Source of the DNA: Podocnemis expansa
Taxonomy: Eukaryota; Chordata; Testudines; Podocnemididae
Length of the DNA stretch: 64,000 nucleotides
Reading direction: 5' to 3'
NCBI GenBank assembly: GCA_007922195.1
Contig: ML681992.1
Coordinates: 40,601,500-40,665,499 of the forward strand
Shown: piece after piece, positions 34,852 through 47,704 of the stretch
Layout: each line of letters begins with the position of its first letter
Position numbering within the stretch: the first letter of the stretch is position 1
Translations under genes and position numbers: made by a program
Notes under the pieces: model-generated
The model's input: only the letters and a program-made list of their open reading frames with translations
Databases searched by the model: none
Told to the model about the DNA's origin: nothing

Positions 34852-34945
34852 CGTGACTGGATAGCGTAGTGGTTAAGAGTGCCGTAGTGGTTAAGAGCGA
34901 CACCCTTTGATACAGGAGACCTGGGTCCAAATCCCGGTGGGTACC
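34852..34945 (+). other. tRNA-like head of the R4/Dong LINE
   Basis: An A-box-like tagcgtagtggttaagag and a B-box-like ggtccaaatcc (34923-34933) lie about 55 bases apart, as in tRNA-derived SINEs. The 18-bp unit gtagtggttaagagtgcc is tandemly duplicated (34866-34883, 34884-34901). No acceptor-stem closure, so it is not a functional tRNA gene. It may be a pol III promoter or a fused SINE. Confidence 0.6.
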
Positions 34946-35141
34946 TGCCTACCTTCCCAGTAGGGGTCCTTGGGCAAAAGACCCCCTAATGCCTCACTTG
35001 TCTACCTCGAATATGAGAGTGACACGAACCAGGAGAGTCATGCTGGCTTGCACGTTGCCCCAATTAACAAGGTCTGCGCCAGATGTTGGGGAACCAGGAC
35101 AATCTGATGATAAGTAGGCTACTGGAACAAACCATACATGG

Positions 35142-38100
35142 ATGAGACAAGAGAACCTGGAATTCATGGAATGCCACTACAACAGCAGACCTAATGAGAG
35201 GGGATATATGAAATGTATGAGGGAACTATGGATGGACAAAAGACCTACATCCACACTAACTGAGAAACAGCTAGTTACCCAACGCTTCAACATAGTAAAG
35301 AGGAAGCTGCTCTCACAACTTGAGATAGACCAACTCCACATTACATCCCACACTCAAGAAGAAGACCCCGAAGAACAACTAGATGTGCAGCCAACACCTG
35401 AAGCTGAAACTTCACTGCCACCCCCTCCATTACAGAGCACAGCAGCTGATATGAGGCATAAGATCATGGATAAACTAGCTACAGTCAACCCTCGAGACCG
35501 ATTACCAAGGCTCTTTGGAGAAGTACCATCAGATAGTATGCTAGAAGATGCCAACAGAGCCCTAACGACAATTCCTATTACCACCATAACTCAAACCAAT
35601 GAACTGGTATATGCTACAGCCTCTGTAATCCTGGAGATGCTTGGCTACCCAATCAAGAAGAACAGCAGTACATTCCCCCCCCCCCCCGGAAAATGAGGCT
35701 GGAGGATAAGATCAAGGCAACCCGGAGAGAAGTTAGTCAGCTGGTGGAACTACAGAAGGGTGTAGAGATTAAGGATAAGACTCGGCTACTGAAAAAATAC
35801 AAGGGCCTGACTCCATCTGAAGCCCTAGAGACTGCTAAACAAAGGCTCACAGCACTGGCTACCAGGCTAAGGAGATACACTAGAGAAGCAGAGGCCAAAA
35901 AGATAAATGCCCTGCTCTCCAAAGAACCATCCAAGGTATACTCCCAACTACAGTGCAACAACACAATAAACAGCAGAGCCACCAACAGCAGAAACTGAAC
36001 AGTACTGGAAGAATATCTGGGAGAAACAGAAGACTCAAAACACCAGTGCAAAGTGGCTACAGGACCTGAGAACAGACCACAGCAATCTCCCAGAACAGGA
36101 ACCAATCACCGTCACAGTAGCAGACATCCAACAGCGGGTCAAGAACATAAAGAGCTGGACAGCACCTGGACCGGACATGATCCACACCTACTGGCTAAAG
36201 AAACTAACAGCAGTGCATGAACGCCTAGCAGCACAGATGAACCAGCTGCTAGCAGCAGGCTCCCACCCAGACTGGCTAACACAAGGAAGGACAGTGCTGA
36301 TCATGAAAGACCCCCACAAGGGAACAGCACCATCCAACTACTGGCCAATAAACCGCCTCCCCACAACATGGAAAGTCCTATCAGGCATCATAGCTGCCAA
36401 ACTACAGGACCACATGGGCCAGTACCTGAGCACAGCTCAGAAGGGCACTGGGAACACCACCAGAGGCTCAAAACACCAGTTGCTCATAGACAGAGCAGTC
36501 GCCCAAGACTCAAAGTCTAGACAGACCAATCTGAGCACAGCCTGGATTGACTACAGGAAAGCCTACGACTCAATGCCACACACATGGATCTGTGAATGTC
36601 TGGCGCTATGCAAAGTCAAAAGGACAATAAGGACCCTCCTCAAGAACTCAATGGGACTGTGGAAGACAACATTGGAAGTCAACTCAAGACAGCTTGCACA
36701 AGTGGCCATCAAGTGCGGCATATACCAAGGTGATGCGCTGTCCCCGCTGCTGTTCTGCATTGGCTTGAACCCCCTCAGCCAGATAATTACAAGGACTGGA
36801 TACGGATACAAGTTCGAGTGGAACTACCATTAGCCACCTCCTCTAAATGGATGACATCAAGCTGTATGCTAGGAATGAACAAGACATTGACTCGCTAATC
36901 CACCTGACACGGATCTACAGTGAGGATATTGGGATGTCATTCGGACTGGAGAAGTGTGGCCGGATGGTAGTAAAGAGAGGGAAGGTAGTCAAGACTGATG
37001 GGGTGGAACTACCAGCAGGCCACATAGCAGACATACAGACCAGCTACAAGTACCTTGGCATCCCACAGTCACATGGGAACCACGATGAGGAGGCAAGGAA
37101 GACAGCAACATCCAAGTACCACCAAAGGATAAGACAGATCCTGAAGAGCCAGCTCAATGAGAAGAACAAGATCCACACTATCAACAGGTACGCCCTGCCA
37201 CTCATCAGATACCCTGCCGGTATAGTGAGCTGGCCAAAGGAGGACATGGAAGCTGCCGATGTGAAGACCCGGAAGCTCCTCACAATGTATGGAGATTTCC
37301 ACCCCAAATCCAACACCAAGAGACTGTACACCAGCTGGAAAGAAGGTGGGCGGGGTTTGGTGAGTGTCAAAGCCACTGTCCTGGACGAAACCCAGAGCAT
37401 CTAGGATTACATCAGTAAGATGGCACCCAAAGATGAGCTGCTGAGAGAATGCCTGAGGCAGCAGCAGCAGACATGGGAGGAAGATCAAGCAGAAGCAGTG
37501 CCATGGCAAGACAAGACCCTGCATGGGATGTACCATCGACAGATAGCTGAGGTGGCTGACACTGGGAAATCCTACCAGTGGCTGGAAAGGGCTGGACTAA
37601 AAGACAGCACTGAGGCACTGATCATAGCAGCACAAGAACAGGCACTGAGCACAAGATCCATTGAAGCAGGGGTCTACCACACTAGACAGGATCCAAGGTG
37701 CAGACTGTGCAGAGAGGCCTCAGAGACAGTCCAACACATAGTGGCAGGGTGTAAGATGCAGGCAGAAACAGCATACACTGAACGGCACAACCAAGTAGCT
37801 GGCATTGGGTACAGGAACATCTGCACAGTGTATGGGCTAGACCCTCCCAAGACCAGATGGGAGATTCCACAGAAGGTCGTGGAGAATATCAGGGCTAAGA
37901 TTCTGTGGGACTTCCAGATCCAGACGGACAGGCAGGTACTGGCCAATCAACCAGACATCATGGTAATAGACAAGGACCAGAAGACAGCGGTGGTGATAGA
38001 TGTAGCAGTGCCAAGTGACAGCAACATCAGGAAGAAGGAGTATGAGAAGCTGGAGAAGTGCCAGGGCCTGAAAGAGGAACTAGAGGGGATGTGGAAAGTA

Positions 38101-38274
38101 AAGGCCAAAGTGGTCCCAGTGGTGGTAGGAGCACTCGGGGCTGTGACTCCTAAGCTGGGAGAGTGGCTCCAACGGATCCCAGGAACAACACCAGAGGTCT
38201 CTGCCCAGAAGAGTGCAGTGCTAGGGACAGCTAAGATACTGCGCAGAACCCTCAAACTCCCAGGCCTCTGGTAG
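35142..38274 (+). pseudogene. R4/Dong ORF: reverse transcriptase and restriction-like endonuclease, broken
   Basis: The frame runs from the ATG at 35142 and shifts at a C-run (35675-35687), near 35960 and near 36829. RT motifs are SWTAPGPDMIH, AWIDYRKAYDSM (motif A) and GIYQGDALSPLLF (motif B). Motif C reads MDDIKLYA, but the codon before MDD (36844-36846, the aromatic position) is TAA. A second in-frame TAG lies at 37402-37404. The last part (37420-38274) holds CRLC-x8-H-x4-C and then QPDIMVID and VVIDVAVPSD, the PD-(D/E)xK nuclease residues, followed by EYEKLEKCQGLKEEL. The RT copies the element at a nick made by the nuclease. The downstream open frames are parts of this ORF, not separate genes. 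Confidence 0.82.
35675..35687. repeat. Poly-C (13 bp) at a frameshift in the R4 ORF
   Basis: This uninterrupted C run is where the reading frame changes. It could be a true indel or an assembly artefact. Confidence 0.9.
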
Positions 38275-38326
38275 AGGACCCGAGGTTGAGGAAGACACAT
38301 ACCACCCATAGGGGGTGAGAGGTGAA

Positions 38327-38357
38327 TTTTTTTAATATATATATATATATATATATT
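38327..38357. repeat. T-run and (TA)n at the R4 3' end
   Basis: tttttttaa is followed by about ten TA dinucleotides, directly after the R4 3' UTR. Confidence 0.85.
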
Positions 38358-38359
38358 TA

Positions 38360-41300
38360 GATAAGGAGTCAAAGAAAACTATCACTCCCCACCTCATCCT
38401 TATGGTTTTGTTAAAAAATGAAAACTTTTTAGTAGGATTGTTTATATTATGTACTATCTAGACACAAGCTCCTACATAGAAACAGGAAGCATCTTAATTA
38501 GAGCACTGATTTAATTACGAAAAATAAAACTAGAAGTAAAAGTACACCTACATTTTATAACATCATTATGGCAAGTTATCCCCTTGTCTACTTTTGTAAG
38601 AGTGCTTTAAGTATCTTCAGAAATTTTAATGTCAATCTCTTTTACTGCTTAATCACATTGGAACATTGTGCTGAATCACAATACAAAATACTTCAATTAT
38701 ATCTAAAGTTCTAGAGAAAATTTCTCAAACAAAGAGGATCTATTTGATTTTAACTTCATTTCTTAACACAAAAGAATGTGTCGGTATACAAATGCTATCT
38801 AAATCTATAATCTAACAAACAAGTGATATGATTTATTCTTCAAAGTCTTTGTTGTACATTTTCCCAGGCAGTTGAGTGCTGTCTCTTCGCTCTAGTTAAG
38901 AATGACCCAAAATAAGTTCCATATGTTATTCCTCTATCTCTGTGTTTTTCCAAATTCAGGCCTGGCCACAAATGTTACAGGCCAGTTTTCTACACTGTGC
39001 AGATGTCAACAAACTTTTACACAATAAAGAAACGCACCCAAAACAGTTCTCCCTGTGAGGTCTATTACCATGTGAAATAAAGTTAAACAACCATAAAACA
39101 AACACTTAACTAACCCTTTTTCTTTTCCAAATTGTTTTTATAACAGGTTGATAAAAAGTAGCAGTAATGGTTAATTATCATAAACAATCACTTGAAGAGC
39201 ACTGAGCTGTCAAACCACACCATTTAGTTTAAAACTCTGTCAAATTGCCTGAAACTGACATTACAAATTCTTCCCTCAACATGCACAGAGCAAGAAAGCA
39301 GCCCTGATCCTTGAAAACAGAGGTTAACTGCATTAAACAAGCACTCAGACCAACAATGAACATCAGCTACAGAAGGGGTCTGGAACCTTTACAGTGAATG
39401 TGTAAATGAGTTTCTCGAGAGCACCCCTTCTCAGGGGCTTGGTGTCCCTTCTAAAGCCGAGCTATTATCACTGTGTCTTCCCAGTCAGGGTCAAGCCTAT
39501 TAGTCTTTGTGGCAGGCCCTGTCACTTGTGGACCTCCTCCCACCGTCTACCATCAGAAAAAGAAAAACAAAAAAAAGTTCTAACACTCCCAAGAACCAGC
39601 CCTTACAGAGTGTCTACTGACTACAGGTCCCTGGCATTGCCCCATTTCAGTAGTGTTGTGTAGCAACTTCACTTTGGATGGCCCCAACAACATAGCCCAG
39701 GAAGTTTTTCGCAGTCACTTACTTCACAAGATGCCAGACTTTAGTGTCCACAGGAGACTTTGTACTGCTGAAGACATTGTACAGCAAAGGAAATTTCACT
39801 CACTACTTCAGGATCTGCTCTAGCTACTTCCTGCTCCAAGCTTCTCCCCACCTTCCCCCTTGATAGCAGTTTCTTCCTTTTAAAGTCTTCTTTCCTATCA
39901 AGCATGACTGGCAGGGGTGAAGTAGCCAGGCTACTGCAATATGCAGAGCCTTCCTGGCCCTCCTCTGTCAATGTAGGGTTTAAGCACCCCATCACAGAAT
40001 GTCATCAAGTCACCTGGACAAAGAGGCAGTTCTAAGAAATACCAAGAATAGAATTTGTCAGATAGGTCTTCCTATGTCAGAGAACCACAAGCTAAATTCT
40101 CCTTTGGCCCAAAGGATATTGCACTGAAGAGAAAATTTGCATAAAATGGAGTTATGTAGTTAGAAGTGTATTTAGCAGAGCTGGTCACTTTTTAAAAATA
40201 TTTCAATATTTCAATGTGACTTTTCCTTAAAAATAATTTTGCTTGTGCACTGATCAGTTCAGTTCTCATATTTAGCTTTTCAGGGCTCTAACTGGTGAAC
40301 ACAGCCTCTGTGGTTTCTGGAACAAAGAAGGTCTTGTGCATTACACAACTAATGAGGCTGCTCTTAATTACTATTGGGAAAACAGCTTTTCAATCAAGAT
40401 CATGCAAAACCCTCATCTGGTCCTTCCCCTTTCCCTCTAAAAGGAAAGGCCTTTATATCAAATATATGGGTGACCGCTACCATGACACATCTTTGAAATA
40501 AGCAACCAAACAATGTTCAACAGTGAAGAACAGGGCTGACCGTTTCTCCTCCATTAATTGAAGAAATTAACAAGAAAAGACAGCTCGCCTGTCTTTCACC
40601 CAGTGATAAATTATATTTCCTAGCATTTGGTACTGTCTCATTTTCAAGTGTCTCACAAACACTTCCCGTCGCAGATTATTCCAAGATTTAATACCTCTGA
40701 CCCTCAGGAAGCTTTCCTGATATTCAATCTAAAATCTCTCTGTGTCATCCCTGTTACAAAATTGCTTCTCTTTCCAAGTTGATGTGAATAGAAGACTCAT
40801 TCTCCAAAAAGAAGATGAAAGTACTACTTATAACCCAGAAGGAGCAAAATTAAAAGTTCTCTTTCTCAGGGATTCAGAGAAATATAAACTCTTTCCAACC
40901 TGTGTTTTTACTATTTAATTGTAGATTAGCCACTCTTTCCTCTTTCCATTGTCTTTTTTATGGAATAGCATTTTTTTTATTCTACCCATCTCACCCCCCA
41001 ATAGCTCGGTTTTCTGGTTTTTCTAAGATCTAGATTAGCAGGCAAAACAGAACTTGGACTTCAATTGGACATGTGATTCTCCCATACAGTGAATGCACTT
41101 CAAGTGTCCATCACTGATTGGGATAGCCTCTTTATACAGGAAGCAACATTTAAGACCCAGTGAAACAGACATGCTCCTCACAGAGAAGACTTCTCCACAT
41201 GAAATAAACATCTCTTCTCTTCCATTTAAAAAAGAAAATGAAAGAAAAACTATCATTAATTACTATCACCAACTAACAAAGCTAACTAAAATGGGGTGGG

Positions 41301-42630
41301 GGAGGCTCAGCAACAGCAAAGATAAATATCAAGTAGACATTCTAGTTCCATCACTAGCCCAGATGGTTGAGAAAGAGCTGAGAGAAGTTTACCTGACCAA
41401 CCTGATATATCCTTCAGGGCAGGGAACAAGAATAATAGCTATGCAGGGACCAAACGGATACAGCTAATGAAAATCTCTAAGCAAAAGCACATGAGGCAAA
41501 TGCACGCCTGAATTAGAATACCCATTGGGGCACTACTCAAACAAGAACATTTAGATTTAAGACACATTAAATAAGCAGTTTTAATCTAGTGAGGGAAAAG
41601 ATGAGAACTTTCATCCTTTTTTAACTATCCATCAATTTATATAATAATAATTTTTTTTCCACTATGGGAATGTGTGCCTTGCAAACATCTGGAATAGCAA
41701 CAAACAAAACCCACCCAAATCCTGTGCATCTGCATACATTTAACATGATTAGATACAATATTCTGAAACCCATTGAATATCTGGTGCTTTTAGTCATTAA
41801 AAGTCAGACCATATGACTAAGTTGCTACTAAAATTTTGCTTACATGTGAAATGAATGTATATGAAACAGTATGCATACAGACACCCTAGAATGTGGACAC
41901 TCTCTAAAGACCGCTTTTTTTTTTATAGCAGTTTTGAATGATGATTCCCAACCATTCATGTGCAGTCAGAGGAAATGCAACAACTATTCTGAAGTAAAAG
42001 GAAAATCTGATGGAAAATAATGAAATATGCATATGCTGGCAACGAATACCTTCCTTCATTATACTGCCAAAATATCTGCTACTTGCAGCTATGGTGCTGT
42101 TCCGTACCTAAAAATCATAAACTGGGCCGGTAATATTTTTAAGCATCTGCATGAAAAGAATAAGATCTACAATACATGCAGACTAACACAAATCTGTGAT
42201 GAGCCTTTTTTCATGCCACATCCTTGCATATAGTATAGGGAGTAAAAAGCAAGAAAAGTTAGCAGCTAGACATTCAAATCATATACTGTATAGACTGAAA
42301 GAGGTGATTGTCATCATCAGTCCAGATCTGATTCTTCCTCTCTTATAACCAACACAATTTCCTTGCAATATATGTGTCCTGTCCTTCCATCACTTTTCAG
42401 TACAAAAATTATTAATAAACCAACTCAGTCTAAAAGCCTTTCTTTACACATTTCTTAAACTGCCACTGATATTGCTACCTTTCACATTATTCTGTCCCTA
42501 ATTTGTATTACACCTTCATAATCCCTTTTTAGAAAATGGTTATGCAAGCTTTACATTTCTACTTTCCCTCACCAGGATATGATCCACACTTAAAAGATAG
42601 GCCAAAATAACAAGGATGCTTAGACGTGTG
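38360..42630. other. Intronic sequence, few recognised features
   Basis: Mostly AT-rich unique-looking DNA with a CR1 remnant near 40.7 kb. No splice-bounded frame recognised. Confidence 0.5.
40640..40790 (-). mobile_element. CR1-type 3' remnant
   Basis: tccaagatttaatacctctgaccctcaggaagctttcctgatattcaatctaaaatctc is the reverse complement of the CR1 segment ggttagatattaggaaaaact-cctaac-gtcagg, which precedes the CR1 C-terminal coding block. Confidence 0.6.
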
Positions 42631-42639
42631 AAAAATTCA

Positions 42640-42869
42640 GAGTCCTAAATAACATAGGCATGCTGACCTAACCTGTAGTGTAGAGGTGGTTAGGTCGATG
42701 GAAGAACACTTCTGTTAACATAGTTACTGCCACTTAGAAAGATGGATTACTTACAGCAATGGAAAAACCCATTTCGTCACTGCAGAAAGCATCTACACGA
42801 AAGCACCAGAACAGGACAGCTGAGGAGCTATAGCTGTGCCACTGTAGTTCCCATAGGGTAGACATGGCC
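42640..42869. mobile_element. Harbinger-type MITE
   Basis: tgacctaacctgtagtgtagaggtggttaggtcgatggaagaacacttctgtt, cagcaatggaaaaacccatttcgtcactgcagaaagcatctacacg, and the end agggtagacatggcc make up a well-known reptilian MITE layout. TAG follows the end. The left terminus is eroded. Confidence 0.6.
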
Positions 42870-42969
42870 TAGGAATGCATCAAGATTTAGTTCTGGCCCT
42901 CTTGTCTATGCTTCTTTTTTCCCTTTGGGACATCTGCTTTATAGATTTAAAACACAGTTACTAACTTAG

Positions 42970-43510
42970 TCAATAACTTGTTCTTCAAGATGCATTACAT
43001 ATGTCCACTCTGCTCCTAGCATCTGTGGGTCCAGAGCATGGCCACTAGAAATTTCTTCCCTCTGTGGTGCCTGCTGGGCAGCTCAAGCACCCTCTGCTCA
43101 TTGAGCAACTTCTACTGCTGCATACCACCATGTGCATGTATAAAGGGCACAGCTGCCCTCAGACACCTTCTGTTCTTTCCTGCTAGAATTCTGATGTAGA
43201 GGGGCAGTAGAATGGACATGCACAACACATTTCAGAGGACAACAGTTACCAAACAGATCAGTAACTATTTTTTCTTCTTCAACTGATTGTACATGGGCAT
43301 TGCACACTTGGTGACTCACAAGCCACAAAACCAGGAGATGGTATCAGAATCTCTTTAAATAAAGTTTGGAGAACAATTTGTCCAACTCCCGCATTGCTTT
43401 TGAATTTCAAGCAGCAGCTTAATGGGAGGCAAACGTGTGGACTGCGGCTGCTGCTCTTCAAATGTCCTCAATCGGCATTTGTGCCGAAAACCAACCAAGG
43501 GCAAGTGCAA
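42970..43510 (-). mobile_element. DIRS 3' fragment: recombinase end and terminal region
   Basis: The minus strand near 43500-43400 reads QMPIEDI, RAAA and VHTFASH followed by TAA, matching the end of the DIRS recombinase, with the nucleophile Tyr codon now a stop. Downstream, taacttgttcttcaagatgcattac (about 42975) and agtaactattttttcttcttcaactgattg (about 43262) reproduce the terminal layout of the other two copies. Confidence 0.6.
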
Positions 43511-43999
43511 TGTCATCAAATGAGCTGTGACTGTACAGTTGGGTGTCTTAGCCAGGTCATAGCATGTGTGTATACAGGAGGTTATTCAAGAAGAAAAGCT
43601 CTGGACGGGGACTGATTAGTCTTTTATTCCATCTGATGCTGTTATCAACATTTGGGAGTTCTACTTTGACCTCCCACCTAAGAGAAGTGAGTCACCTAGT
43701 GGCACATGGCAAATACTTATTAAAAATACTTTTTTGGTTATTCAAAATCATGTTGTACACACAACTGAAGTATGTAACCATAGGATCTCATCAACAATCA
43801 CATCCTTCCATCCCTTCTTATCATTTGCTCCCTATCATTTCTGACTTTGACTTACTAAACCTTGTTTCAAAATTACAGTGCAAGTTCTTCAGATAACAAA
43901 GACAACACTCCAGACCTGGAACTGATCTTTGGGATCTATATTAATAAAACAATAAGTAATATTATATGCGTGATAGTAGCACCTAGAGGTTACGTTTGA

Positions 44000-44215
44000 G
44001 ACCAGGAACACATTCTGATGGGTATTGTACAAACACAAGGTAAGACAGTCCCTGTTCCAAAGAGCTTATCATCTACATAGAGAAGGCCACATTTTTCTAG
44101 GATGGTGTGAGACACAGAAGAACAACAGGCTTACTCAAGGCTCACAGGAAATCCATGATAGTGGTAGGAACAAAATCAGGTTCCTGAATCTCAATCCATT
44201 GCTTAAACTACAAGA
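44000..44215 (+). mobile_element. MIR/L2-like repeat remnant
   Basis: gggtattgtacaaacacaaggtaagacagtccctgttccaaagagcttatcatctacatag is the same repeat type as at 10833-11450 (cccaaagggctttcatcctag). It is diverged. Confidence 0.55.
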
Positions 44216-45422
44216 CTGTTCTTCAGGAATGCATTACCTTTCATCTGGCTCTCCATTTCAAGATCCAAAACTGGCTTTGGCTATACACACAACATTATGG
44301 ACTAGGTCCTGCACCACCTTACATCAGCAACTTATCTCCCAACCAACCTCCTGATTGCCACTGCTCTAATTTTGGCCATTGCTCCTTAATTTGCCAAGTT
44401 TTTCTTCTACATATTTCTGCAACTGTATCATTTCTCCTTGAATCAGGTGATGTCTACCTTTTTTAAAGAAAACTTTCTAATTAAAGTATATGAAGAGCAT
44501 GCAGTCATTCCTACCACTTAGGAAGAAACATCCAATCTTTCTTTGCCACATCATAAGAACTTTTTGATTTCAATAACTTATCCAGGCTTCTATCAACCCA
44601 AAGCTCTTGGTAACCTCGCTCTGTGCAAGGTGGTGTCAAGAAATAAATCAAATAGAGAACACCTGTCCAGCTGACAGATGGACTGGTAGAAACAGTATAA
44701 TAAAAGAGCGCTCTCACCTAAAGCTATGCTTTGCAATAGGTTATGGAAGTTTGGTGTGACTCTTGAGCAGTACAGTGGTAGTGTTCCAACTGGCCAGTCT
44801 TCCAGTTGCCATTAAGAGACCCCAAAACTGTGTCCAAGAGGAGTCCATACCTTTCTCCCACATATATCCTTGTCAGTTGACAATACCATATCAATAAAAA
44901 AAAACTGATTGGGCTAGCAGTTTCAAAAACCAATCAAGAGGTTTCCTCAGATCACTTTTTAGTCAGATATAGTTGTGCAGAATCCATATCTTTAGGCCTG
45001 ACAAACATCTCACATACGGTATGAATATACATGCTCCTTGCTCTCCTCCTAAAATATAGACTCCAGGACATCCACCAGAGACTTCATCAGGAGGTTGGAT
45101 GTGAGGAGGGGGAGGGGAGATACAATGTTAGATAAGATTGAGAAAAAGGCACCTCTTCCCTCCTGGCTTAGTCATGCCAAGGCTGCATAGGCCTGCAAAA
45201 AGGTATACTATTTTTGACTGCTGTTAGCAAGTATGATAATTAATTGCATATATCAAGTGGCACCTGGCCCTTTTATTGGTCTATCAAAATCTCCCTGTAT
45301 ACAACCTGATTGCCTTTTCAGGTTGTTCTGTTTTGTTTTTTTGCTGGGGTGTGCATTTTGGATTGGTTTTAAGCTGTACTTACTATATTAAGGCAGAGAG
45401 ATTTAAACACATCAGTATAGAA

Positions 45423-45788
45423 AAGAGGTGTTCAACAAGTGGTCCGTGTGCTGAATGCAGCCCACAAACCTCTTTCATCCAGCCCTTGACTGTGCTTTCT
45501 AATAGAGAAAGAGAGTGTGGTCCTCCATTCCCAGTGCTCTGCAATGCCACGAGTGTATCAGACCTTGCAACATCAGAGTGCTGAGTATGTGAAACTGCAT
45601 TCTGCGAAATCACACTCTCTTCCTAACAGACAGAAAGAGACTGTGGTATCTCAGACTGCAGTTTCAAAGATACAGCACACTGCGATGCCACAGGAGTGCT
45701 GTTGTATTTCGATTTATGGTACGTATACCCCTCAAAGTACATTGAAGTGAAATCTGGCCCACCATAGCAAATGAGTTTGACAGCCCTG
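45423..45788. mobile_element. Non-autonomous hAT, 366 bp, same family as the 10.9-kb copy
   Basis: It starts aagaggtgttcaac and ends gtttgacagccctg. The flanks are gtatagaa (45415-45422) and ctatagaa (45789-45796), a 7/8 match. The interior shares cagcccttgactgtgct, cctaacagacagaaagag and catagcaaatgagtttga with 10881-11280. Two overlapping short frames here are chance. Confidence 0.78.
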
Positions 45789-45799
45789 CTATAGAAGTT

Positions 45800-47690
45800 T
45801 CATGTCCTTATGGATAAACTCAAGGAACTGAAACTTTGCAAGATTAGTATTTACACAATAAACCTCTATTTTCTGTTTACTGCTATTAGGGGCATTTTGT
45901 GACCTGCAGTACAGCAGCAATAAAATAATAAGAGTCTAGTGCACAGTCAGACACAGTTTGAAAGCCCTGTACTATATGAAGTCTCATTTGTGATGCAGAA
46001 AAGCAAGGTAGAATCCTAATCATCCAATATTCATTTTTTTCCCCTCAACATTTAACATCATGGACCCAAATGAAATCACTGTTAAGAAATCAAAGCTGGC
46101 TATGAGGAAAGTAATTGTTCCAGGAGAAGAATGTAATTGGAAGTTGTATTTTGCTTTAACAAGTTTTTCATGAATGAATATGTCCAGGCAAAAAGCCAAA
46201 ATCAGCTTAGTGGTTTGTAGTGATATTGTGCCCAGGATTTTTTAACTCTTAGACTGAAAGATTACTGTCTAACTCCGTAAAGTTTTAGGAAAAGCAAGTA
46301 TTCCACACACAGAGAAAAGATTTCCAGAAAAATGCAGATAATTCATAGATTTAACCTATCTAAAAATAAATGAGCTGCTTTAACTTGGATATACGATCTA
46401 CAGAAAATTTGGATCAAACATTTTGGACACTCATGTTGTTAGAGAATATCTGACATGAAGCACTGTGTAGTTTACTTTTCTTTGACGAAATACAGGAGGA
46501 GCACATGAACTATGTTCTTCAGATTGTTTATGAGACAACTCCCTAGTTTAGCCACAGTTAACTTCTAGACCATTAGACTTATTAATGTAAAACCAAAACA
46601 TATACCGGTAGGTGAGATTAGAAAAAAACCCGAGTTCTAAATCACAGATCTGATGCTGTAAAATGTAATGCTAGATGCATAATCTTACCTGACATTAGTT
46701 TGTATGTACAAAGACCCATTCATAATTGATACAGTGTAAGTTGTTCAAAGGTTGCTTAAACCTTGAATGCCACAATTATGTTTATTGAGAACAACTGATA
46801 AGTGGTGAGAAATTTTAAATAATTGGGTAATACCACAAAAAAATTAAAGAAAAATGATGCAGGAAATGGGACAACAGTTATTGTGGGTGAAATGTTTAAC
46901 ACAGCAGGCCCAGAATTAATGGCAGATACACACTTCTTAATGTTTCCCCAACTCTTAAGTGAACATAGCTGGCACCATTGCTTATCCATTTTGGAAAATT
47001 TTCACTTGGCTTTCAAATAGGATGCCAGTATACCGGGGGGGGGGGGGGGGGTGTTGTCCAGCAGGCTTTTTCTTTTACAGGCAGCTTTTTTACTTCAGTG
47101 TATTTTTCCAAAGGGCTATCTTATTATAAATTCTGGATTTTTAACTGACTGTGAATTTGTCTCATCTGTTCACTGATCTTTTCAATACAGACATATTACA
47201 ATGGGATCCCAAATTATTCTCTTTCAGTTTCAGACTCTCTCCTTCCTCCCACATCTATATAATCTTATATTTAAAGGAGGGCACCAATCAAGATCAGTAA
47301 CAGAGCTTTGGTGCAAATTAAAACTCATTTGACTTTCCAGATGCATCTAAGAACACGTATGGAAAAAAAGGGAAGTCTGTACTTCTTTCTTCAGAGAAGT
47401 TCCAAAACCTTTGCAAACATTAAGAGTTTAAACTTTCCACTGAAATAGGGAAGTTTTATTTTAAAATATATCTAATATGTCTATAAGGCAAAGGTTAAAT
47501 GAGTCACTTGCAGAACCAAGAATCTAGCAGTCCTGACCTTCCGATGCTTGATTTACCCACTTCTAAATGTATTTTTTTTATAAAACAAAACATATTTGTT
47601 TTCATGAACACAGAAGATCATTGGGTTCTTGTACCACACAACTCCAATTTCAAGGCTAGAAGACAACATTGGAAACATCTAGTCTTCAGT
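45800..47690. other. Intronic sequence, no gene seen
   Basis: AT-rich DNA with a G-run at 47035-47051. No repeat family recognised. Confidence 0.5.
47035..47051. repeat. Poly-G (17 bp)
   Basis: An uninterrupted G run in otherwise AT-rich intron. Confidence 0.9.
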
Positions 47691-47704
47691 CTAATACTAT
47701 AAAG

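Larger units (their letters stand above)
34852..38357 (+). mobile_element. R4/Dong-clade LINE, near full length but inactivated
   Basis: A tRNA-like head (34852-34945) and 5' UTR are followed by one broken ORF with an RT and a C-terminal CCHC plus restriction-like endonuclease (35142-38274), then a short 3' UTR ending in ttttttta and (TA)n at 38327-38357. Endonuclease after RT, rather than APE before it, separates this from CR1 and marks the R2/R4-type lineages. The (TA)n end may be the target type, as R4/Dong relatives favour simple repeats. Confidence 0.8.

Noticed and set aside
34866..34945. Functional tRNA gene
   Set aside because: A and B boxes are present, but the A-box region is duplicated, no acceptor stem closes the structure, and it leads straight into an R4 LINE.
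37420..38274. Independent host gene of 284 codons
   Set aside because: It is the C-terminal part of the R4 ORF: same frame as the preceding block, with the CCHC and nuclease motifs of R4/Dong elements.
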